Source: an uncultured Sphingosinicella sp.
GTDB lineage: Bacteria; Pseudomonadota; Alphaproteobacteria; Sphingomonadales; Sphingomonadaceae
DNA length: 14,208 bases
Reading direction: 5' to 3'
NCBI GenBank assembly: GCA_946886275.1
Contig: CAMPIH010000048.1
Span: 1-14,208, forward strand
This document shows positions 1 through 7,140 of the stretch, one piece after another; positions within the stretch are counted from its first letter, which is position 1; each line of letters opens with the position of its first letter. Both the position numbers and the translations under genes were made by a program. The notes beneath the pieces are model-generated. The model was given only the letters and a program-made list of their open reading frames with translations. It did not search any database and was not told the origin of the DNA.

Positions 1-4
1 ATTG

Positions 5-538
5 ATGGCAACGAAGGCGTTGAGCTTCGACGTTGGCGATTATGTCGTTTACCCCAAGCACGGCGTAGGCCGTGTGATCGAACTTCAGAGCACGGACATC
101 GCGGGCATGAGCCTCGAGCTCTATGTGCTCCGCTTCGAAAAGGAGAAGATGACGCTCCGGGTTCCCACCAACAAGGCCGAGAGCGTCGGCATGCGAAAGC
201 TGTCCTCGGACAAGACGATGCAGGAGGCGCTTGCGACCCTGAAGGGCAAGCCGAAGGTCAAGCGCACCATGTGGTCGCGCCGAGCCCAGGAATATGAAGC
301 GAAGATCAATTCCGGCGACCTCGTGTCGATCGCGGAAGTGGTTCGCGACCTGTTCCGTCCCGACGACGCTCCCGAGCAGAGCTATTCGGAACGCCAGATC
401 TTCGAGGCTGCCTCCACCCGTCTCGCCCGCGAGCTCGGCGCGATGGAGGAGATCGACGAGAAGGCGGCGCTCGAGAAGCTTCTCGAGATCCTCAACAAGG
501 CGGCCGTCATTCATCACAAGGCGAAGGTCGAAGCCTGA
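5..538 (+). CDS. carD: CarD family transcriptional regulator (RNA polymerase-binding)
   Basis: This 177-residue protein matches the CarD family along its length. Residues 6-65 form the Tudor-like RNA polymerase interaction domain (FDVGDYVVYPKHGVGRV, then the ELYVLRFEKEKMTLRVPTNK stretch). Residues 75-170 are the helical DNA-binding part with KPKVKRTMWSRRAQEYEAKI; W90 sits where the family's conserved promoter-wedging Trp is expected. CarD proteins bind the RNA polymerase beta subunit and stabilise open complexes, mainly at rRNA and housekeeping promoters. The chosen start is ATG at 5; an in-frame TTG lies directly before it at 2. The ribosome binding site is outside the window, so a slightly longer N-terminus cannot be excluded. 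The gene ends at a strong terminator and looks like a transcription unit end. Identification is secure; which promoters it acts on cannot be read from the sequence. Confidence 0.93.
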   Translation: MATKALSFDVGDYVVYPKHGVGRVIELQSTDIAGMSLELYVLRFEKEKMTLRVPTNKAESVGMRKLSSDKTMQEALATLKGKPKVKRTMWSRRAQEYEAKINSGDLVSIAEVVRDLFRPDDAPEQSYSERQIFEAASTRLARELGAMEEIDEKAALEKLLEILNKAAVIHHKAKVEA

Positions 539-562
539 GCCCCGGCTCCGGCACGAGCGAAG

Positions 563-588
563 AAGGCGGCCTCTCGGCCGCCTTTTTT
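563..588 (+). terminator. Rho-independent terminator of carD
   Basis: A perfect 9-bp stem (AAGGCGGCC at 563-571, GGCCGCCTT at 576-584) with a TCTC loop is followed by an uninterrupted run of T (583-588). It lies 25 bases after the carD stop codon and separates carD from the DUF2807 pair. Confidence 0.93.
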
Positions 589-589
589 G

Positions 590-617
590 TTGCCATGAGC
601 GAATGCGCGTGTATTAT
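590..617 (+). promoter_or_regulatory. Candidate sigma-70-type promoter of the DUF2807 pair
   Basis: TTGCCA (590-595) is followed after 16 bases by TATTAT (612-617), in the only AT-rich patch between carD and the next gene. Transcription would start near 624, giving a leader of about 20 bases with GGAGA (633-637) six bases before the ATG at 644. The -35 begins immediately after the terminator T-run. Predicted from sequence only. Confidence 0.55.
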
Positions 618-629
618 ACCAATAACACG
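608..629. promoter_or_regulatory. AT-rich dyad overlapping the -10: candidate operator
   Basis: The stretch 608-629 holds an imperfect inverted repeat: CGTGTATTAT (608-617) against ATAACACG (622-629), with a two-base bulge. Inside it is a perfect 9-bp palindrome GTATTATAC (611-619). It covers the proposed -10 and start site, which is where a repressor would block transcription. No regulator gene is adjacent, so the binding protein is unknown. Confidence 0.4.
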
Positions 630-643
630 GATGGAGAAAGACG

Positions 644-1372
644 ATGCGCTCAGCGATCGCCCTCGTTTCGGCCCTTGCCTTGGCCGCCTGCAATGCCGTC
701 GAAGCCCAGAAGGGCGAGGCCGCTGAGGCCACCGGCTCGGGCGGCGAGCGCAGCTTCCAGGTCGGGGCGTTCGATTCGGTTTCGCTCGGCGGCCACCACA
801 ATGTGATCGTCACCGTCGGCGGAGCGCCCTCGGTTCGCGCCGAAGGCGACGAGCGCGAGCTCGCCGATCTGGAGATCAGGACCAGCGGCAACGAGCTTCA
901 TATCGGCACGAAGGACCGGACCGGCTGGAGCGGCCGCCGCCACGACGTCACCGTCTACGTCACCCTTCCGGCGATTGCCAAGGCGTCGATCGGCGGCTCC
1001 GGCGACATCCGGATCGACAATGTCCAGGGCCAGCGCTTCGAAGCGTCGATCGGCGGATCGGGCAATATCGAGATCGCCTCGCTTCGGGTCGAGGACGGAC
1101 GATTCGCCGTGGCCGGATCGGGCAATATCCGCGCCGGCAGCGGCCAGGCGCAGACCACCGACGTCAGCATCGCCGGCTCTGGCGATGTCGACCTCGCCGC
1201 CGTCGAAAGCCGCAATGCCGACGTCTCCGTCGTCGGATCGGGCGACGTCAGCATCCGGGCCAGCGAGGCGGCCTCGGTCACCGTGATGGGCTCGGGCGAT
1301 GTCATGGTCGCCGGTCAGGCCCGCTGCAGCGTCAACAAGATGGGTTCAGGCGACGTCCGCTGCGAGGCGTGA
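644..1372 (+). CDS. DUF2807 (head GIN domain) lipoprotein
   Basis: This 242-residue protein has a lipoprotein signal with lipobox LAAC (Cys16 as the predicted lipidated residue), so it should be anchored on the periplasmic side of a membrane. Residues 38-110 start the DUF2807 fold (FQVGAFDSVSLGGHHNVIVTVG). From about residue 113 it is built of repeats, each containing G-S-G-D/N. The GSG triplets begin at 118, 138, 158, 178, 198, 216 and 234, a period of 20 and then 18 residues, as expected of a beta-solenoid with one turn per repeat. Cys228 and Cys240 flank the last repeat symmetrically and could form a disulfide. GGAGA (633-637) gives a good ribosome binding site. The family is common in Bacteroidetes and Proteobacteria and its biochemical role is not established; Pfam calls it a putative adhesin. 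Probably co-transcribed with the next gene, 47 bases downstream. Confidence 0.85.
   Translation: MRSAIALVSALALAACNAVEAQKGEAAEATGSGGERSFQVGAFDSVSLGGHHNVIVTVGGAPSVRAEGDERELADLEIRTSGNELHIGTKDRTGWSGRRHDVTVYVTLPAIAKASIGGSGDIRIDNVQGQRFEASIGGSGNIEIASLRVEDGRFAVAGSGNIRAGSGQAQTTDVSIAGSGDVDLAAVESRNADVSVVGSGDVSIRASEAASVTVMGSGDVMVAGQARCSVNKMGSGDVRCEA
980..1369 (+). repeat. Seven in-frame GSG repeats of 60 then 54 bp
   Basis: Within the first DUF2807 gene, codons for G-S-G-D/N recur at exact 60-bp steps five times, then at 54-bp steps twice. DNA copies have diverged (for example ggctccggcgacatc against ggatcgggcaatatc). The repeat is therefore kept at the protein level and is not a recent DNA duplication. 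Confidence 0.75.
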
Positions 1373-1419
1373 GCCCGACGCTTATCGACCATTAACCCTT
1401 TTGCGGGCATGGTTCGGTG

Positions 1420-2127
1420 ATGAACCGGATCCTGCCCTTCGTCCTTGCCCTTGCAGCCGCCCACGCCGCGCCCGCCTTCGGGGCGGAACGCAGCTATTCC
1501 GTCACCGACTTCGACCGGATCATCGTCGAAGGCCCCTATATCGTTCGGGTGACGAGCGGCCGCTCCACCACCGCCCGGGCTTCGGGGACGAGGGAAGCCC
1601 TCGAGCGGCTGGCGATCGACGTGACCGGCCAGACTCTCCGGATCCGCAGGGACCGCACCGGCGAGCGGAGCGGCAATGCCGTCCAGGCGGGGCCGGTGAC
1701 GATCGAGCTGACCTCCCGAACCCTTCGCTCGGCGCGCCTGATCGGACCCGGAAGCCTGGACGTCGACCGCGCCGAGGGCCTTCGGGTGGAACTCGCCGTC
1801 CAGGGAAGCGGCCGGCTTCGGGCGACGGGGATCGCCGCCGACGCGCTTTCCGTCGGCCTGCTCGGCTCCGGCCGGATCGACGTCACGGGCACTGCCGAGA
1901 CGCTTCGAGCGACGGTCGACGGGACCGGCGATGTCGATGGCTCCGGACTGCGCGCCGACAATGCGACGCTCGTCACCAACACGCTCGGCACCGTCACCTT
2001 CGCCGTGTCGCGCGAGGCCAATGTCAGCGCCATGGGGCTCGGCAACGTCGTCATTTCAGGCCGCCCGTCCTGCAACGTCAGCGGCCCCGGCGCCGGCCAG
2101 GTGAGCTGCGGTTCAAATCAGCGCTAA
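1420..2127 (+). CDS. Second DUF2807 (head GIN domain) protein, soluble periplasmic
   Basis: This 235-residue protein is a diverged paralogue of the preceding gene. Residues 1-21 are a Sec signal peptide ending AFG|AE, without a lipobox, so the mature protein is predicted to be soluble in the periplasm or secreted. The opening motif ERSYSVTDFDRIIVEGPYIV matches the FQVGAFDSVSLGGHHNVIV start of the neighbour. Repeat cores are degenerate (GPG, GSG, GSG, GTG, TLG, GLG, GAG at 109, 129, 149, 168, 188, 206, 224) but keep nearly the same spacing. Cys218 and Cys230 flank the last one exactly as in the neighbour. The start is ATG at 1420; GTG at 1417 is an in-frame alternative. There is no clear Shine-Dalgarno motif. 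Its 3' end overlaps the opposing DUF1489 gene by 15 bp. Function unknown; likely same operon as the lipoprotein. Confidence 0.8.
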   Translation: MNRILPFVLALAAAHAAPAFGAERSYSVTDFDRIIVEGPYIVRVTSGRSTTARASGTREALERLAIDVTGQTLRIRRDRTGERSGNAVQAGPVTIELTSRTLRSARLIGPGSLDVDRAEGLRVELAVQGSGRLRATGIAADALSVGLLGSGRIDVTGTAETLRATVDGTGDVDGSGLRADNATLVTNTLGTVTFAVSREANVSAMGLGNVVISGRPSCNVSGPGAGQVSCGSNQR

Positions 2128-2517
2128 GATGGCGAGCTGCTCGGCGAGAATGGGCGGAAGGCTCATGATCCCGTCATCCTCGCCGTCGAGATCCGGCGGA
2201 GCGTCGGCCGAGGCGAGATAGCGCCAGCCCTGATGGGCGCGCTTCGGCAAGGCGCGAACGCTGACCAGTTCCGGATCGAGGCGGATGATCGTTCGTCGAT
2301 CGGCGCTTTCGGCGAAGCCGAGGATGGTCTGGCGGACCGAGATCCGGTGCTTGACGATCCAGTAGATCGAGCCTCCGACGAGCTCCTCGGCGCGCTTCGG
2401 ACGATATCGGGTCGTGATCGGAACGACCGCTCCGTCGAACCGCGAACTCTGGCGCCGCCGCAGAGCCTCGACGCTTGCGCAGCCGACCGCGACCTTGATG
2501 ATGTGAAGCTCAGCCAT
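2113..2517 (-). CDS. DUF1489 family protein
   Basis: This is a 134-residue soluble protein. It follows the DUF1489 pattern: N-terminal LHIIKVAVGCASVEAL, a central TRYRPKRAEELVGGSIYWIVKH with the conserved Arg-Pro-Lys-Arg-Ala and Gly-Ser-Ile-Tyr-Trp, RQTILGF, and a C-terminal RRTIIRLDPELV...PKRAHQGWRYL and LPPILAEQL. It has no signal peptide or membrane segment. The family is nearly confined to alphaproteobacteria and has no assigned function. The gene starts 39 bases after the mgtE stop on the same strand and is probably co-transcribed with it; no strong ribosome binding site precedes the ATG. The stop lies inside the coding region of the convergent DUF2807 gene, and no hairpin terminator is visible between them. 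Confidence 0.87.
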   Translation of the reverse strand: MAELHIIKVAVGCASVEALRRRQSSRFDGAVVPITTRYRPKRAEELVGGSIYWIVKHRISVRQTILGFAESADRRTIIRLDPELVSVRALPKRAHQGWRYLASADAPPDLDGEDDGIMSLPPILAEQLAILALI

Positions 2518-2556
2518 TCGCTGTCAATGACCGGTTCCTATAACCTGATCAAGGGT

Positions 2557-3969
2557 TTAGCCGACGAGGCCGGTCGCCACCGCAAGGCCGAGGAAGATGA
2601 AGAAGCCCATCGAATCGGTGATCATCGTCACGAACACGGAGGAGGCGACCGCCGGATCCTGGCCGCTGCGTTCGAGAAAGACGGGGACGACGACGCCGGA
2701 CAGGCCGGCGAGCAGGATGTTGATCAGCATCGCGGCGGCGATGACGGCGCCAAGCTGCGCATTGGCGAAAATGAGGCCGGCACCGATCCCGAGCAGGGCG
2801 GCGATGGTGAGGCCGTTGAGGAGCGCCACCGAGATTTCCCGGATGATCGTTCGCCAGGTGTTGGAGCGGGTCAGCTGGTTCATCGCCAGAGCGCGAACCG
2901 ACACCGCCATCGTCTGGGTGCCGGCATTGCCGCCGATCGAGGCGACGATCGGCATCAGCACCGCAAGGGCCACCATCTCCTCGATGGCGGCGCCGAACAG
3001 GGCGATGATCGACGAAGCGACCAAAGCGGTGACGAGGTTGGCCATCAGCCAGCGGACCCGCGCCTTGTAGCTGTCGCGGACCGGCTCGTTGATGTCGCCC
3101 TCGACGCCCGCGCCGGACAGCAGCAAGGCGTCCTCGCTCGCTTCCTCCTGAACGATATGGACGACGTCGTCGGCGGTGATCATGCCGACCAGCCGGCCGC
3201 CCTGATCGACGACCGCGGCCGAAATGAGGGCGTATTTCTGGAATCGAAGGGCGACCTCTTCCTGGTCCATGTCGACCGGGATCAGAGTCTGCTCGCGCTT
3301 CATGACGTCGGCGATCGGGATTCGCCGGGGAGTCCTCAGGATCCAGGACAGGAGGCAGGTGCCGACCGGCCGATGGGCGGGATCGACGACGAACACTTCC
3401 CAGAAGTCCGTCGCCATGTCGTCGCCGGCGCGAAGGAAATCGATGACCTGGCCGACGGTCCAATGCTCGGGCACGGCGACCGTGTCGCGCCGCATGAGCC
3501 GGCCGGCCGATTCCTCCGGATAGGAAAGCGCCTCCTCGATCGCGGCGCGATCGTCGGGATCGAGCGCCCGGAGGACGGCGCGCTGATCCTCCTCCTCCAT
3601 GTCCTCGATGATCGCGACGGCGTCGTCCGTCTCCATCTCGCCGGCAATCTCGGCGACCTCATGCGGCTCGAGCGCCTCGATCAGCTCGTCGCGGACCCAG
3701 TCGTTCATCTCGGCGAGGACGTCGCCGTCGAGGATTCCGGAGAGCGCCTTGGCGAGAGCGCGGCGATCGTCGCGATCGACCAGCTCGAGCAGATCGGCGA
3801 TGTCGGCGGGATGGAGCGGTTCGACGAGCGTCCGGGCGCCCTCGTCGTCGCCCGCTTCGACCCGCTCCATGACGGCGCTGACGAATTCGGGCTTCAGCCG
3901 ATCGTCCTCGTCGAGCCGATCCTCGGCGAGAGTCGTGCCTTCGGCGGTCTCGAGTTCGCTGTCGCTCAT
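2557..3969 (-). CDS. mgtE: Magnesium transporter MgtE
   Basis: This is a 470-residue inner-membrane Mg2+ channel/transporter. Residues about 28-150 are the acidic, superhelical MgtE N domain (EPLHPADIADLLELV and similar repeats). Residues about 155-280 are paired CBS domains (SAGRLMRRDTVAVPEHWTV, then PIADVMKREQTLIPVD and GGRLVGMITADDVV). The remainder is five predicted transmembrane helices with the family signatures GGNAGTQ (346-352) and TDSMGFF (451-457); Asp452 is the expected pore Mg2+ ligand. The acidic N and CBS domains sense cytosolic Mg2+ and close the pore. The start is the ATG at 3967-3969, preceded on its strand by AAAGGCGAG. The open frame continues 52 codons further upstream, but that stretch is Arg-rich and unlike the family. 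It leads a likely two-gene unit with DUF1489 and is divergent from the isomerase gene. No riboswitch is evident in the 170-base gap. Confidence 0.95.
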   Translation of the reverse strand: MSDSELETAEGTTLAEDRLDEDDRLKPEFVSAVMERVEAGDDEGARTLVEPLHPADIADLLELVDRDDRRALAKALSGILDGDVLAEMNDWVRDELIEALEPHEVAEIAGEMETDDAVAIIEDMEEEDQRAVLRALDPDDRAAIEEALSYPEESAGRLMRRDTVAVPEHWTVGQVIDFLRAGDDMATDFWEVFVVDPAHRPVGTCLLSWILRTPRRIPIADVMKREQTLIPVDMDQEEVALRFQKYALISAAVVDQGGRLVGMITADDVVHIVQEEASEDALLLSGAGVEGDINEPVRDSYKARVRWLMANLVTALVASSIIALFGAAIEEMVALAVLMPIVASIGGNAGTQTMAVSVRALAMNQLTRSNTWRTIIREISVALLNGLTIAALLGIGAGLIFANAQLGAVIAAAMLINILLAGLSGVVVPVFLERSGQDPAVASSVFVTMITDSMGFFIFLGLAVATGLVG

Positions 3970-4131
3970 CTCGCCTTTCCCGCCCGAACGCTGAACCAGC
4001 CGCTTCCTATTGTGTGTGGTCGCCGCCCGCAATGCCCAGCGGCGTCGCCGCCGGCCTCGAGCCCCTGTCGATATGGGGTGGCGCCGCCGGCGACCGCGGC
4101 CTAATCGGCGGCGGACTCGAACCAAGCTTCC

Positions 4132-4137
4132 AGGAGA
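4132..4137 (+). promoter_or_regulatory. Ribosome binding site that sets the isomerase start
   Basis: AGGAGA lies 2 bases before the ATG at 4140 and 5 bases before the ATG at 4143. The second spacing is workable and the first is too short, so the protein is taken to begin MAGEL at 4143. Confidence 0.7.
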
Positions 4138-4142
4138 CGATG

Positions 4143-4600
<458 letters not shown>

Positions 4601-4604
<4 letters not shown>

Positions 4605-5359
4605 CCCGGCCGGTCACCCTGATTACCGGCGCCTCCGCCGGTCTGGGTGCCGAATTCGCCCGCCAGTGCGCGGCCCGCGGCGAGGCCCTTTTGCTCGTCG
4701 CCCGCCGCCGCGACCGGCTGGAAGCGCTCAAGTCGGAAATCGGCGGTGACGTCCACGTCATCGCCGCCGATCTGGCCGAGGGCGGAGCCGCGGAAAGTCT
4801 GATGGCCCAGGTCGCCGCCGAGGGCCTCGCCGTCGCTACCCTCATCAACAATGCCGGCTTCGGCGGTGGCGGCGCTTTCGCCGGCCAGCCGCTCGACCGG
4901 CAGCGTGAGATGATCGATCTCAACGTCCGGACGCTCACCCTATTGTGCCACCTCGCGCTCGGGCCGATGATCGAGCGGGGCAAGGGCGCGATTCTCAACG
5001 TCGCCTCGACCGCGGCCTTCCAGCCCGGTCCCGGCTCCGCCGTCTATTTCGCCACCAAGGCCTATGTCCTCTCCTTCACCGAAGCGCTCCACCAGGAGCT
5101 GAAGGGAAGAGGGATCAAGGTGTCGGCGCTCTGCCCGGGCCCGACCGCGACCGAGTTCGGCGAGGTGGCCGGCTATAAGGGGCCGGCTCTGAAGCGGTTC
5201 AAGGGCGATGCCGCCGGAGTGGTGAAGGCCGGCCTCGACGGCCTCGACCGCAACCGGGCGATCGTCATTCCCGGCTTCGCGAATAAGGCCGGCGCGCAGG
5301 CGAGCAGATGGCTGCCTCGATCGACTGTCCGCCGGATCATCGCGTCGGTGCGTTTCTGA
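4601..5359 (+). CDS. SDR family oxidoreductase (DltE/YqjQ-like)
   Basis: This is a 252-residue classical short-chain dehydrogenase/reductase. Visible motifs are the nucleotide-binding TGASAGLG (9-16), Asp57-Leu58 after the third strand, NNAG (83-86), Asn108, and the catalytic Ser136 with Tyr149-xxx-Lys153 (SAVYFATKAY), followed by CPGPTATEF. Arg35 and Arg36 after the second strand favour NADP(H) over NAD(H). The overall pattern, including MIDLNVRTLTLL and LSFTEALHQEL, resembles the COG0300 group, whose substrates are mostly unknown. The start is GTG at 4601, overlapping the isomerase stop as GTGA. There is no Shine-Dalgarno motif before it, which fits translation by re-initiation. It has no membrane segment. 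A hairpin-like GC-rich patch follows, without a T-run. Substrate and pathway cannot be inferred. Confidence 0.9.
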
Positions 5360-5453
5360 AGCCTTCGCCGCCGCGGGCGGAAAGGAACAGGAGGAGCCGC
5401 AAGATCGTCATGGGCTTGCCTGGACTCGCCGACCAGCGGAGATTAGCGGCCCG

Positions 5454-7049
5454 ATGCGGTCATTCTCACAGCTTCTCGACTCGCTCGTCTACACGCGCTC
5501 GCGAAGCACGAAGCTGAAGCTGATCGGCGATTACCTCAGACGGACTCCGGACCCCGACCGCGGCTATGCGCTGGCGGCGTTGACCGGAGAGCTCAACCTT
5601 CCCGCAGTGAAGCCGGCCGCGATCCGGGCGATCGTCGAGGAAAGGATCGATCCGACCCTGTTCTACATGAGCTGGGACTATGTCGGCGACCTGGCCGAAA
5701 CCGTGTCCCTGCTTTGGCCGCGGCCGAAGGACCAGCCGGCCGACCTCGACGACGGAACGCTCCGAATTGCCAGCGTCGTCGAGCGCCTCGGCCAGCTTGG
5801 GCGGGCCGAGGCGCCTGGAGCCCTTGCCCAGATGCTCGACCATCTCGACGCTTCGGGCCGCTTCGCGCTTCTCAAGCTGGCGACCGGCGAGCTCCGGATC
5901 GGCATTTCCGCCCGCCTTGCCAAGGTGGCTCTGGCCAAGGCGTTCGATCTCGACGTCGACGCCGTCGAGGAGGTCTGGCACGGCATCCGGCCGCCTTATC
6001 TGCCGCTGTTCGACTGGGCCGAGGGCCGCGGCGCTCAGCCGACGGCGGAGAATGTCCCCGTTTTCCGGCCCTTCATGCTCGCCCATCCGCTCGACGACCA
6101 GCGGCTGTCGATGGCCGAATATGCGGCGGAGTGGAAATGGGACGGGATCCGGGTCCAGCTGGTTCGCGCCGGCGGCGAGACCCGCCTCTACAGCCGGGCC
6201 GGAGACGACATCACCCGAACCTTTCCCGAGATCGCCTCGGCCTTCGTCAGCGACGGAGTCCTCGACGGCGAGCTGCTCGTGAAGGGCGGCTTTCAGGGTG
6301 GCCAGGCCGGCAGCTTCAACGCCCTCCAGCAGCGGCTCGGGCGCAAGATCGTTTCGGCGAAGATGCTCGGCGACTATCCCGCCTTCGTCCGGCTCTATGA
6401 CATATTGTTCGACGGCATCGAGGATCTTCGCGGCCTCGGCTGGACGGAGAGGCGGGACCGGCTCGAAGCGTTTATCGCTGGGCTCGACCCTGAGCGTTTC
6501 GACCTGTCGGCGACGATCGCCGCCGACAGCTTCGACGCGCTCGAGGCCATTCGGGCCGGAGCCCGGGACTCGGCGATCGAAGGGGTGATGCTCAAGCGGC
6601 GCGACAGCCTCTACGTGCCGGGGCGACGGGTCGGGCTGTGGTACAAGTGGAAACGCGATCCGCTGACCGCCGATTGCGTGCTGATGTACGCCGCTCGGGG
6701 GAGCGGCAAGCGCTCTTCATATTATTCCGATTATACGTTTGGCTGCTGGAGCGCGCCGCCCGAGCAGGCCGGCGAGCTGCTTCCAGTCGGCAAGGCCTAT
6801 TTCGGCTTCACCGACGAGGAGCTGAAATGGCTCGACAGCTTCGTCCGCAACCACACGGTCCAGCGCTTCGGGCCGGTCCGCGAGGTGGAAAAGACCCTGG
6901 TGCTCGAGGTGGCGTTCGATTCGATCCATGCCAGCAAGCGCCACAAATCAGGGCTGGCGATGCGTTTCCCGCGGATCTCGAGGATCCGCCGCGACAAGCC
7001 CGCGCACGAAGCCGACCTCGTCGAGACGCTGCTGAAGATGGCGACCTAG
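5454..7049 (+). CDS. ATP-dependent DNA ligase (bacterial damage-response type)
   Basis: This 531-residue ligase seals nicks with ATP. The N-terminal domain (about 1-200) opens with the characteristic MRSFSQLLDSLVYTRSRSTK and carries DPDRGYALAALTGEL and the FALLKLATGELRIGIS motif. The adenylation domain holds motif I as EWKWDGIR, with Lys228 the predicted adenylated residue. It also holds YSRAGDDITRTFPEI (motif III region), DGELL (271-275), EGVMLKR (376-382, motif IV) and WYKWKRDP (motif V, Lys398). The OB-fold domain ends VAFDSIHASKRHKSG and LAMRFPRI. The length fits the family annotated as 'cisplatin damage response ATP-dependent DNA ligase'. That family is usually clustered with an exonuclease, a DEXH helicase and a phosphoesterase, none of which is beside it here. 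GGAGA at 5438-5442 is a slightly distant ribosome binding site. It supplements the essential NAD-dependent LigA, which is not in this window. Confidence 0.92.
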   Translation: MRSFSQLLDSLVYTRSRSTKLKLIGDYLRRTPDPDRGYALAALTGELNLPAVKPAAIRAIVEERIDPTLFYMSWDYVGDLAETVSLLWPRPKDQPADLDDGTLRIASVVERLGQLGRAEAPGALAQMLDHLDASGRFALLKLATGELRIGISARLAKVALAKAFDLDVDAVEEVWHGIRPPYLPLFDWAEGRGAQPTAENVPVFRPFMLAHPLDDQRLSMAEYAAEWKWDGIRVQLVRAGGETRLYSRAGDDITRTFPEIASAFVSDGVLDGELLVKGGFQGGQAGSFNALQQRLGRKIVSAKMLGDYPAFVRLYDILFDGIEDLRGLGWTERRDRLEAFIAGLDPERFDLSATIAADSFDALEAIRAGARDSAIEGVMLKRRDSLYVPGRRVGLWYKWKRDPLTADCVLMYAARGSGKRSSYYSDYTFGCWSAPPEQAGELLPVGKAYFGFTDEELKWLDSFVRNHTVQRFGPVREVEKTLVLEVAFDSIHASKRHKSGLAMRFPRISRIRRDKPAHEADLVETLLKMAT

Positions 7050-7090
7050 ATCGCCATCCGGCCGAGGCGGGGGATCGTCCCGGGCCCAAC

Positions 7091-7119
7091 AAAAAAAGGC
7101 CGGCGCGAGGCCGGCCTTT
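7091..7119 (-). terminator. Hairpin terminator, mainly for the cold-shock gene; possibly bidirectional
   Basis: AAAGGCCGG (7095-7103) pairs with CCGGCCTTT (7111-7119) around a 7-base loop. Read on the minus strand, the stem is followed by seven T (complement of 7091-7097), a strong intrinsic terminator 22 bases beyond the cold-shock stop codon. On the plus strand only TTT and a weak T-rich tail follow, so it may also end the ligase transcript, less efficiently. Confidence 0.88.
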
Positions 7120-7140
7120 CCTTGTCCTGGCTGCTGATCC

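Noticed and set aside
1391..1397. ATTAACC before the second DUF2807 gene as a CtrA binding site
   Set aside because: Only one TTAA half is present. The second half expected 7 bases on is missing.
2233..4104. A 623-codon open frame on the plus strand opposite mgtE and DUF1489
   Set aside because: It is the antisense shadow of two clear genes in GC-rich DNA. Its translation is a low-complexity Asp/His/Arg/Gly mix with no family resemblance.
3970..4139. Mg2+ riboswitch upstream of mgtE
   Set aside because: The 170-base divergent gap is too short and shows no recognisable M-box features. Only GC-rich partial dyads are seen.
5360..5399. GC-rich hairpin after the SDR as terminator
   Set aside because: The stem is imperfect and no T-run follows.
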